Notes under the pieces: model-generated
Told to the model about the DNA's origin: nothing
The model's database searches: none
What the model saw: the letters and a program-made list of their open reading frames with translations, nothing else
Shown here: positions 7,691-14,439 of the stretch, piece after piece
How the letters are laid out: each line of letters begins with the position of its first letter
How positions within the stretch are numbered: the first letter of the stretch is position 1
Made by a program: the position numbers and the translations under genes
Source of the DNA: Gemmatimonadaceae bacterium
Lineage (GTDB): Bacteria > Gemmatimonadota > Gemmatimonadetes > Gemmatimonadales > Gemmatimonadaceae
DNA: 64,000 nt
Assembly (NCBI GenBank): GCA_030835125.1
Contig: JAUQWM010000042.1
Span: 53,652-117,651 of the forward strand
Direction of reading: 5' to 3'

Positions 7691-8896
7691 CTATTGATTG
7701 AAGCGGAAGCGGACGAGTCGTTCAACGTCATCCTCATCTCTCTGTACCGCAAGCACGTGTGTCCGACCGAACCCCTTCACGACGGTTCGCAGGGGGAATA
7801 CAAGCTGCCGGACCAATCCCTTGTTGCTGATCTCATCGTATAAGGGATGTGCACCTGCCTCGGTGCTGCGTCGCACCCAGACAGAGCCGTTATGGTGAAA
7901 GGTCACTGCGTCCGCCAGAAAGGGTGGAAGGAATGGCGGCCAGGAGTCAGGTTCCTGGATGGGGCGTCGTTCCATCGCGGTCATCGAGCTGCCATCGCGC
8001 GCCAGCGTCGTTGTCAGTTGCGCTTGCTGTCGCTCGATGCGCCATTCTCGCTTGATGGCGTCGTCTACCCGTATTTTCGTGTAGGGTATCTCGCGGGTTG
8101 CATGGCGCGTTCCGTCAGCTCGAATGAAGGCAACGCGGTACGGGTCTGGGTAGACGATCGCAACAGTCCCGTCCAGCCCGACCGCCCATTGCGTTACCGC
8201 CGGGAAGGGCCGTTCTGATTCACCTGGACTTCCCACAACGAATCCTGCGACGAGCCTTGCTCCGGGGCCTATCGGGCGAGGCACGAAGCCAACCGTATCT
8301 GACTGGCATCGGGAAGTCCAGCGTTCGATCGCTGCGGAGTCTGTAATGCGCAGTGCACCGCCTTCAGACACCGCTACCGGCGTTGCCTCGGAGTAGTACC
8401 GGCCCATGCGATCCGCTGCGCGGAACTGCTGGGTTCTAGCTGACCGGCTTCCTTGGCACTGACCCGCTATGGCAGTCATGACGCCGCGGGGGCGAGCGTC
8501 CGCGCCAATGAAGAGAAGTCGCTCGTTTCCGCGATCGACCAGTGCGGAAGAATCTCCCCCCAATGCCAGCAAGCGCCACGGCAACGCGTACTCACCTGGC
8601 CCACTGCCCTTGCGTCCGACAATCGAGGCACCTTTCCACTGTGCGTCTATGATGTAGAGCAGCCCGTCAGCTATGTCGAGAACAAGTGCCCGGCCATCAC
8701 TGAGCTCGTGCACGGCTCCTACGCGGGTGAACCCGAATGCAAGCACGGTCTCCGGACGCATGACGGTCCGAGGAACCACCTGGCCGGCGGCGCTCGCTGT
8801 GTTCCCGGCGACACCAGCAACGGACAGCAGCAGAGTAATGGCTGTTCTAGCCACCCCGGACCTCGTCCGCACTCCTTCTGCCCGGAAACGGGTCAT
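7691..8896 (-). CDS. Secreted six-bladed beta-propeller protein (first copy)
   Basis: A 401-residue exported protein with a signal peptide (ITLLLSVAGVAGNTASAAGQ). NHL/BF3164-like propeller blades follow: repeats of the form VGAVHELSDGRALVLDIADG, then LLYIID, and KGSGPGEYALPWRLLAL near residue 95-111, the GxGPGE turn typical of these propellers. No enzymatic motif is visible; family members are thought to bind ligands. It overlaps the DsbA-like gene by 50 nt with the ATG at 8896, or 26 nt with an in-frame GTG at 8872. It shares architecture with the 9978-11153 protein (PPFL...DG..W+RR near the C-terminus), so the two are probably paralogues. Confidence 0.75.
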   Translation of the reverse strand: MTRFRAEGVRTRSGVARTAITLLLSVAGVAGNTASAAGQVVPRTVMRPETVLAFGFTRVGAVHELSDGRALVLDIADGLLYIIDAQWKGASIVGRKGSGPGEYALPWRLLALGGDSSALVDRGNERLLFIGADARPRGVMTAIAGQCQGSRSARTQQFRAADRMGRYYSEATPVAVSEGGALRITDSAAIERWTSRCQSDTVGFVPRPIGPGARLVAGFVVGSPGESERPFPAVTQWAVGLDGTVAIVYPDPYRVAFIRADGTRHATREIPYTKIRVDDAIKREWRIERQQAQLTTTLARDGSSMTAMERRPIQEPDSWPPFLPPFLADAVTFHHNGSVWVRRSTEAGAHPLYDEISNKGLVRQLVFPLRTVVKGFGRTHVLAVQRDEDDVERLVRFRFNQ

Positions 8897-9557
8897 GGTC
8901 GCTCAGAATCGCCTCGACGACGCGGATGACCTCATCAGCTGGCGGCGGGGTCGGGAAACGCCAACCGTTGATGAAGATGGTCGGGGTCGCATGAAGCTGC
9001 ATCTTGCTAGCCAAAGCCAAGCCGGTCTCAATCCGCGGCATCAACGGCGGATTGGTGACGCACCTAACCAGCGCAGTAGTGTCGACACCAGCAGCGAGCG
9101 CGAACTGGCCCCAGGACTTCAGCCCAATGGAGTCCTGTTGGGAATACACGGCATCTGCGAACTGCTCGAATCGACCTTGCAAAAAGGCACACTCCGCCGC
9201 TATTGCCGCGGACATGGCGAACTTGTGACCCTGCAAAGGGAAGTGAACATGTACGATCGACACTTTGGGACCGAACTTGGACCGGATACGAGGAACGACC
9301 GATTCGTGATAGAACTTGCAGGCTGGGCACTCGAAATCCGCAAACTCGATCAGATTCACCACAGCGTTAGAATCGCCTGTGTGGATTCCGTTCCGAATGA
9401 TATCCCTCCAGTCCTCGTGATACATCGGACTGGAGGGACGCAACACCGGACCCTGCGGGGGGAGCGGGAAGAACTCGCGACGCACCACCGCGGCCGCCAC
9501 TACGACGGCGGCCGCCGTGAGTAGTGCGGAGACGAGCCTTTCCCAGGTGGTCGTCAT
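8847..9557 (-). CDS. Membrane-anchored DsbA-like thioredoxin-fold protein
   Basis: A 236-residue protein with one N-terminal TM anchor (residues about 9-25) and a DsbA/thioredoxin domain. The active site is CPAC (Cys77 and Cys80) in EFADFECPACKFYHE, and the cis-proline loop is ATPTIFING near residue 200. The helical insertion (FAMSAAIAAECAFLQGRFEQ) is typical of DSBA-like oxidoreductases such as BdbD. It would act on the periplasmic face, making or isomerising disulfides. It is directly followed in reading direction by a propeller gene and preceded, 43 nt upstream, by a gene for a small six-Cys exported peptide, an obvious candidate substrate. Confidence 0.85.
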   Translation of the reverse strand: MTTTWERLVSALLTAAAVVVAAAVVRREFFPLPPQGPVLRPSSPMYHEDWRDIIRNGIHTGDSNAVVNLIEFADFECPACKFYHESVVPRIRSKFGPKVSIVHVHFPLQGHKFAMSAAIAAECAFLQGRFEQFADAVYSQQDSIGLKSWGQFALAAGVDTTALVRCVTNPPLMPRIETGLALASKMQLHATPTIFINGWRFPTPPPADEVIRVVEAILSDHDPFPGRRSADEVRGG

Positions 9558-9600
9558 CAGACAGAAACAGCAGTCCAGTTGGAGAAAGCGCCTTCTGGAT

Positions 9601-9837
9601 TCAAATGGGATAGTCGTAACAAGTCAGGTCGCCAGTTGTTTCGCACGTGGCGAAGGTCCACTCGGGACACACCACATCACAGATCAACCTGATGTCATTG
9701 ATCGACTTGTTCTCGCAGTCTGCGGAGAAGGACTGATTGCATCCGACAAGCGCGCCTGCCGACGCTGCTTCCGGCAATGAGAGGGCGGCGAGCCCAAGGA
9801 TCAACACCAGCGCCGGTCTGAGAATCGATGATCGCAT
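9601..9837 (-). CDS. Small secreted six-cysteine peptide
   Basis: A 78-residue precursor with a clear Sec signal peptide (RPALVLILGLAALSLPEAAS, likely cleaved after Ala-Ser-Ala27). The mature part is about 51 residues with six cysteines at 33, 41, 53, 57, 65 and 73, an even number suited to three disulfides. It is acidic and ends CYDYPI. GAGG lies 6 nt before the ATG, supporting a real start. I recognise no family. It sits between a DsbA-like gene and a second propeller gene. The arrangement resembles, without evident sequence similarity, Bacteroidetes loci that pair small exported NVEALA-type peptides with six-bladed propellers. Function is unknown. Confidence 0.7.
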   Translation of the reverse strand: MRSSILRPALVLILGLAALSLPEAASAGALVGCNQSFSADCENKSINDIRLICDVVCPEWTFATCETTGDLTCYDYPI

Positions 9838-9862
9838 CGAACGCCTCGGGAAAGTGGTGAGT

Positions 9863-9881
9863 CACGGGAGTATGTCCCGTG
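9863..9881 (-). terminator. Hairpin between second propeller gene and peptide gene
   Basis: CACGGGA (9863-9869) and TCCCGTG (9875-9881) form a perfect 7-bp stem with a 5-nt loop, 26 nt before the peptide start codon. A second, weaker stem (CCGGC/GCCGG) lies at 9906-9921. Neither has a T-run, so an intrinsic terminator is uncertain. An attenuator, processing site or operator that sets peptide expression apart from the upstream genes is equally possible. The rest of the 140-nt gap shows nothing else. Confidence 0.4.
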
Positions 9882-9977
9882 CCATTCTCCACTGGCGGCC
9901 ACGTTCCGGCAATAGAGCCGGGACGGTCTCTTGGATCTAGATCCCACCTCCGCAACAGCGCCATCGTACACACGCAA

Positions 9978-11153
9978 TTACCGGAAAACCGGAAGCTGAT
10001 GCCTGGCGAGCTGCTGAGATCCAATCGCGACATTGGTTACAACATAGACGGACTTTTCACCGAAGCCCATTACGCAGGACCGCGGCGGAAGTTCGACCCT
10101 GGCCGCCAGTGTTGCATTCTGGTCCACGACGTCGTAGAGCGGTGGTGAGTCTGCCGGCACGGTTCTTCGAATCCAGAGCTTGCCATCAGGCGCAAACAAC
10201 GCTGGCCGGCCGAGAAACGGCGGTAGAAACTCCGGCCATGTGGGCGGCTCGTCGATGGGTGAACGTACGGACCGACACATCTGTACTTGCCTCGCCTCGC
10301 GCCACACCCTCTTCTCAACTTCGGTAACGCGGATTGAATCGAAGGGGAGCGTCGGGCCCCTCGACACGGCACCTGCAGGCAGTACGTAGTCAACCCGGAA
10401 ATCGTCCCAGCGCAGAATCGCCAGCCGCCCCACTGTGTCTACAGCCACCTGATCCCCTATCACGAATGGAATCAGCGCCGGGCCACCAAGGCCCTTTGTG
10501 GAACCCGGTTGCCCTCCTCGATCCAGGAGCGATCGGGCGCGAAGATAGCCCGCCGTGTCAAGGCGCCCGCTCTCAGGTTGCCAGCGCTCGATCGCAACAG
10601 AGTCCGCCAGCTCCAAGCCGCTCATCCCCATGCGGGCGGAACTGCCCGCCGCGTAAAACCGCCCTCGAGAATCCGAGGCAAACGGTACGAAGCGGGACAG
10701 GCTGCCGGGCGCAGTCTCCACCAGCCCAAGATCAATCGTGCCATCGGGTCTGCCATTCCGATCAAATAACAGGACGCGGCTGTTGCGACCGTCGAGCAGC
10801 GCCGTTCTGCTTCCTGGCCAGACGAAGAGCGCAAGTGCCGACAGGTATTCACCAGTTCCGTTACCGGTGCGTCCAGTTCGCGTGCTCTGCTGCGTGACGA
10901 AATCCGCGATTACCACGATTCCTTCCCGGGAGTCGGCGACGATGACCCGACCATCGGGAAGCTCGCGTACTCCATCGATCTGCGTGAATCGTCGCCCGGT
11001 GAACACGAGACCTGACTCAAGCCGTGAAGTCGCGATGACCTGCGTGACGGCAGCCTGCGCGCAAACCGACGATGGCAACGTGCACGTCCATGCCGCTCCC
11101 CCAAGCAGGGCGATGCACGCCCTCAACAACATCGCGTCGCAGTTCGACGTCAT
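9978..11153 (-). CDS. Secreted six-bladed beta-propeller protein (second copy)
   Basis: A 391-residue exported protein with signal peptide (LLRACIALLGGAAWTCTLPS, then SVCAQA). Propeller blades include IDGVRELPDGRVIVADSREG and RTGRTGNGTGEYLSALALFV, the same GxGxGE turn as its neighbour. Blades with SRVLLFDRNGRPDGTIDLG follow, then a C-terminal WPEFLPPFLGRPALFAPDGK segment matching the first copy. It is the first structural gene after the LuxR-type regulator, overlapping it by 4 nt (ATGA). Base composition is visibly less GC-rich than in flanking genes. Ligand and role are unknown; a peptide-binding or sensing function is inference from the neighbourhood. Confidence 0.75.
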   Translation of the reverse strand: MTSNCDAMLLRACIALLGGAAWTCTLPSSVCAQAAVTQVIATSRLESGLVFTGRRFTQIDGVRELPDGRVIVADSREGIVVIADFVTQQSTRTGRTGNGTGEYLSALALFVWPGSRTALLDGRNSRVLLFDRNGRPDGTIDLGLVETAPGSLSRFVPFASDSRGRFYAAGSSARMGMSGLELADSVAIERWQPESGRLDTAGYLRARSLLDRGGQPGSTKGLGGPALIPFVIGDQVAVDTVGRLAILRWDDFRVDYVLPAGAVSRGPTLPFDSIRVTEVEKRVWREARQVQMCRSVRSPIDEPPTWPEFLPPFLGRPALFAPDGKLWIRRTVPADSPPLYDVVDQNATLAARVELPPRSCVMGFGEKSVYVVTNVAIGSQQLARHQLPVFR

Positions 11154-11818
11154 GGTCGCCGCGGTCCAGGGAGAACGGACGGATTCAGTAGCGATGCGAC
11201 ACTAGTGGTTAGCTCGCGGCGCTGTCGCAGCTCCAATTTCAGAAGGATGCTGTGGACATGATTCTTCACGGTCGCCACGGTGATTCTGTGGAGATCGGAA
11301 ATCTCTTTGTTGCACATCCCGCAGAGAATCGCCGACGCGATTTGCAGCTCGCGGCTTGTCAGACGCCTGGGAGCGGGGAACAGAGATCGAGCCATCGTTG
11401 GCCTGGTCTGCGGAACGATACGAATCGTCTCCAGTTCTTGAGGGATCGCTTCTCTCAGAACCAGAGCACGCGCAAGACGCCAAAGATCAGTGGGAGTCGC
11501 CGCGCGACTCGCAAAGCCGCAAGCGCCAAAACGCGATAGACCCTCTATGGCAGGATCCTGCAGCGAAGGCAACCCGTAACACCCGCTTTGGCGCGCGAAG
11601 GCGACGCCCATCAACAGTTCCGCGGCCGTCACGGTGCTTGCGTCAATCAACAAAAGGTCCGGGCCTGCTCTGAGCACCTCAGCCGGCATATCAGGCGTAT
11701 CAAAGCGCATGGCCACCGCCTCCAGGTCCGGACTGATGGCGAGCGCCGCCACCAACGGCTCAACATGCGCTCTGACACGCGAGAAGACCGCGACCCGCAG
11801 CACCCCGACGACGGACAT
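11150..11818 (-). CDS. LuxR-type regulator with degenerate receiver-like domain
   Basis: A 222-residue regulator. The C-terminal HTH is clear: LTSRELQIASAILCGMCNKE, then ISDLHRITVATVKNHVHSIL, the usual NarL/FixJ scaffold. The N-terminal 120 residues (LRVAVFSRVRAHVEPLVAAL ... DLLLIDASTV) have the alternating pattern of a response-regulator receiver, but the acidic pocket and the phospho-accepting Asp context are not convincing, so phosphorylation is doubtful. I chose ATG 11818; upstream codons cross the C/G tract at 11895-11913 and look non-coding. It overlaps the second propeller gene by 4 nt and is likely the first gene of the cassette and its regulator. Confidence 0.8.
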   Translation of the reverse strand: MSVVGVLRVAVFSRVRAHVEPLVAALAISPDLEAVAMRFDTPDMPAEVLRAGPDLLLIDASTVTAAELLMGVAFARQSGCYGLPSLQDPAIEGLSRFGACGFASRAATPTDLWRLARALVLREAIPQELETIRIVPQTRPTMARSLFPAPRRLTSRELQIASAILCGMCNKEISDLHRITVATVKNHVHSILLKLELRQRRELTTSVASLLNPSVLPGPRRP

Positions 11819-11894
11819 GAGCGAATGTGGCCTCGGTGCCTTTGATTGCGTACGATCGACGCAGCCCGAATCACTGTCCCAATCTGCAGTATAG

Positions 11895-11913
11895 CCCCCC
11901 CGGGGGGGGGGGG
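11895..11913. repeat. C7/G12 homopolymer tract upstream of the LuxR-type gene
   Basis: Seven C (11895-11901) run directly into twelve G (11902-11913), 77 nt before the regulator start. On the minus strand the tract is followed within 2 nt by TATACT, a -10-like hexamer, so the tract would sit in the promoter spacer. Such tracts slip in replication and can change spacer length. The -10 assignment is a guess. The remaining sequence 11914-12081 shows only a weak hairpin (CGCGGA/TCCGCG) near 12030 and no gene. Confidence 0.7.
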
Positions 11914-12081
11914 CGGAAGTGGTCAGTTCGCGGCACCCTTCATCGGCGCTCTGGGTGCAGAGAACGCCGTCGTACTCAAAAAGCCCCGGCACTGCTGGAG
12001 TCCTCGCGCTCATTCACAGAAGGACGCGGAGGATGCCCTCTTCCGCGCCTTGTGATTTCCCTCTGCGCGTTGCGCCCTGCG

Positions 12082-13209
12082 CTAGACGCTCGGCTGCTTC
12101 TTGCAGTTCTCCACGAACAGCCAGTTCGCGTCGCGCGGGTTCTTCAGCATCGAGAACCACTGCTTGATGAACGCCTGCGCGTCGTTCCGGTACTTGCCAT
12201 CCAGTCCCGGCGTCTCCTGGTACAGCTTCAGCAGGTCCGCCTCCTTGTCCCGGTACGGCTTCAGGACCGGCTCCAGTTCCGCGAGCGAACGGCACGGGCC
12301 GCGATACAGGCGTTCCTTCACGCTCCGGATGCCGAGCCGTGGGTCGGGCGTCGCATAACGAGTCCCGACCAGCCCCGAGAAGTCCAGGTCGTACGCCACG
12401 GGCAGCAATTGCCCGGTCGGCCGCTTCACCAGGCGGATGTTGTGGAGTGCGTACAACGACCAGTCGGTGTTGCCCACGAACGACTGAAAGACCGCCACCT
12501 CGTTGATCTGGTCGGCGTCCACGTCCTCGAACAACGCGCGGCGGACGTCCACGACCTCGCCCTCCATCCGCTTCGCCACGTCATCCTCGTGCTCCATGAA
12601 GATGCCGTTCCGCGTCTCGATGGGCGCGCCGGTCGCCGAGTCCACGTAGGTCACCCGCGCCATCCGGGCCCGGTAGCTGCGCGGCGTGAGGAGGTTGTGG
12701 ACGCGGTACGCGAGGTACTCGCGGATCATGTACTCGTCGTACAGCGAGTTCGAGTTGCAGTGCGTGACGAGCTTGAGCTTGTCCTGCCCGTCGAAGACCG
12801 TGCCCTTCACCTCGCCTTTCTTGAAGTCGAGGCGCAACGGGACGAAGTTGCAGTTCCGGTTCGCCAGCCGGAAATGCCCGCGCGTGCGCAGCTGCACCGG
12901 CAGCTTCAACTCGCCGCCCTTGCCGTCCGCCATCCGGACCTCGCCCCAGTACTCGGTCGTGCTCAGGGTGTCGCGGTCCTTCGAGATGACCTTGTAGTTG
13001 CCGACCAGCTTGAGCTCCACCGGCGTGTCGGCGGTGAAGAGGGCGCGCGTCTCGGCCTCCTTCTTCCACTCGGCGATCTTCTCGGGCGTGGGCGGCTCCT
13101 TCGGCTTCTCGTCCTTGCCCTCCTGGGCCGGGACCGTCGTCGATGCCACGAGGAGCAGGCCGAGCCCCCAGGCGACGTAGCCGCGTTGACGCATGCGTGT
13201 CAGGCCCAT
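12082..13209 (-). CDS. Secreted CotH-kinase-like protein
   Basis: A 375-residue exported protein (signal peptide VAWGLGLLLVASTTVPAQ, then a Lys/Glu/Pro-rich linker). The core resembles CotH: VQLRTRGHFRLANRNCNFVP near residue 105, YDEYMIREYLAYRVHNLLTP, and the catalytic-region pattern FQSFVGNTDWSLYALHNIR followed by PVAYDLDFSGLV, where CotH kinases have the Asn and the DxD Asp. CotH proteins are atypical kinases or structural proteins. The assignment is by motif order and by context, since CotH genes commonly neighbour DUF4956, which is the next gene upstream with a 10-nt overlap. Activity here is unproven. Confidence 0.6.
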   Translation of the reverse strand: MGLTRMRQRGYVAWGLGLLLVASTTVPAQEGKDEKPKEPPTPEKIAEWKKEAETRALFTADTPVELKLVGNYKVISKDRDTLSTTEYWGEVRMADGKGGELKLPVQLRTRGHFRLANRNCNFVPLRLDFKKGEVKGTVFDGQDKLKLVTHCNSNSLYDEYMIREYLAYRVHNLLTPRSYRARMARVTYVDSATGAPIETRNGIFMEHEDDVAKRMEGEVVDVRRALFEDVDADQINEVAVFQSFVGNTDWSLYALHNIRLVKRPTGQLLPVAYDLDFSGLVGTRYATPDPRLGIRSVKERLYRGPCRSLAELEPVLKPYRDKEADLLKLYQETPGLDGKYRNDAQAFIKQWFSMLKNPRDANWLFVENCKKQPSV

Positions 13210-14294
13210 CGTTCCACCTCCACGTTGGCGACGAATGGCGCCGCCTCATTGGTCAGTGTGCCGGAGATGGCCTCCAGCGAGTTGCCCTTCTTCGGGCGGA
13301 CAGCGTATACGATACGAGCTTCCCCGTCGGTCCGCTCGATGCGCACCATCTTCCAGCGCTTCAGGTGCGCCTCGAGGACGGCCTCGACCGCCGGCTGAGC
13401 CTGGTCGGGGTCCCCGACGTGCACGGTGATGCGGCCCTCGAAGCGCGGGCCTTCTTCATCGCCGCCGACCTGCGTATCGACGCCCAGCTTCGCCTTGCGC
13501 TTGTCGATCCGCGCCTGGAGCGCTTCGAGTTGCGCCGGGGCCATGGAGTCGAGGATCTCGCGGTCCAGCCGCGCCACGAACTGGCTGGTGCGGTTGGCGA
13601 TGGCGACCGCGCGCTCCATGTGCTTCTGGGCCCGTTCCCCTTCCAGGCCCGGGGGCGTCCGCGCGAAGTCCGAGTACCAGAGGACCAGGCTCGCCACGAC
13701 GAACAGCACCGACAGCACCGTCGCGGTCTCGAGCTGGACGCCACAGGCAAGGCCCAGCGCCATGACGGCGAAGACGAAGACGGCGTCCTTGCTGTCCTCG
13801 AGGGCGACGCGGAAGCGGACCGCCGCCACGATGCCGGCCAGGCTGAACGCGAGGGCCACGTTGCTCCGGACCAGCGTCGCCACCATCGCGACCACCACGG
13901 GCAGGAGCAGCAGCGTGTGCACGACCGATTGCGAGTAGCCCTTCTTCTGCCGGGTGAACATGTAGACCCACGACACCGGCAGGCACAGGATCAGCGATGA
14001 CGTCGCGGCGATGATCCCCATGAAGGTCACCGCCAGCGGCGACAGCATGTCGAGCGCGGGGTCGGGTGTCGTGAACGTCGTGACCTGGGTGTTGGTCAGA
14101 CCGACCAGGGGCTGGGTCGCGGAGTGAAGCAGGTCGCGCAGCGACGGCGGCAGGTAGCGCCAGGCGACGATCGCGACGATGGCGACGACGAGGTAGTAGA
14201 CGACCAGGCGGACGACGATGTTCGTCTCGAGCACGCCGAACCGGCTCGGCTGCGGACCCGTGATGGAATTTGCGTTGGTCGTGGAAGGTGTCAT
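13200..14294 (-). CDS. DUF4956 membrane protein
   Basis: A 364-residue protein. About six hydrophobic segments span residues 25-200, including VVYYLVVAIVAIVAWRYLP and LLLLPVVVAMVATLVRSNVA. The core LAFSLAGIVAAVRFRVALED-SKDAVFVF is the conserved DUF4956 signature. The C-terminal 130 residues are soluble, with a coiled region around ALQARIDKRKAKLG and an alpha/beta tail. DUF4956 proteins typically sit with CotH and VTC-type polyphosphate polymerase genes; no VTC gene is visible here. The ATG at 14294 fits the first helix. The gene is divergent from the methyltransferase gene across 145 nt that contain only a weak inverted repeat (GCAACGC/GCGTTGC). Confidence 0.8.
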   Translation of the reverse strand: MTPSTTNANSITGPQPSRFGVLETNIVVRLVVYYLVVAIVAIVAWRYLPPSLRDLLHSATQPLVGLTNTQVTTFTTPDPALDMLSPLAVTFMGIIAATSSLILCLPVSWVYMFTRQKKGYSQSVVHTLLLLPVVVAMVATLVRSNVALAFSLAGIVAAVRFRVALEDSKDAVFVFAVMALGLACGVQLETATVLSVLFVVASLVLWYSDFARTPPGLEGERAQKHMERAVAIANRTSQFVARLDREILDSMAPAQLEALQARIDKRKAKLGVDTQVGGDEEGPRFEGRITVHVGDPDQAQPAVEAVLEAHLKRWKMVRIERTDGEARIVYAVRPKKGNSLEAISGTLTNEAAPFVANVEVERWA

Positions 14295-14439
14295 CCGGGC
14301 GGGTGGAGGTCGTCGTTGGCACGACGTTAACGCCTGCCCGTGTCTTTGGCGAGGCAACGCCCACCGAAGCGCGTGGAATTGAGCCCCCCTGCGTTGCGGG
14401 GATGAAGGAGCCGCGCTCCGGGCGGTCCACGTTGGCGCC

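Noticed and set aside
11819..12013. Extension of the LuxR-type gene to an upstream ATG at 12013
   Set aside because: The added 65 residues cross the homopolymer tract, are low-complexity and match no receiver domain; the ATG at 11818 starts the first beta strand.
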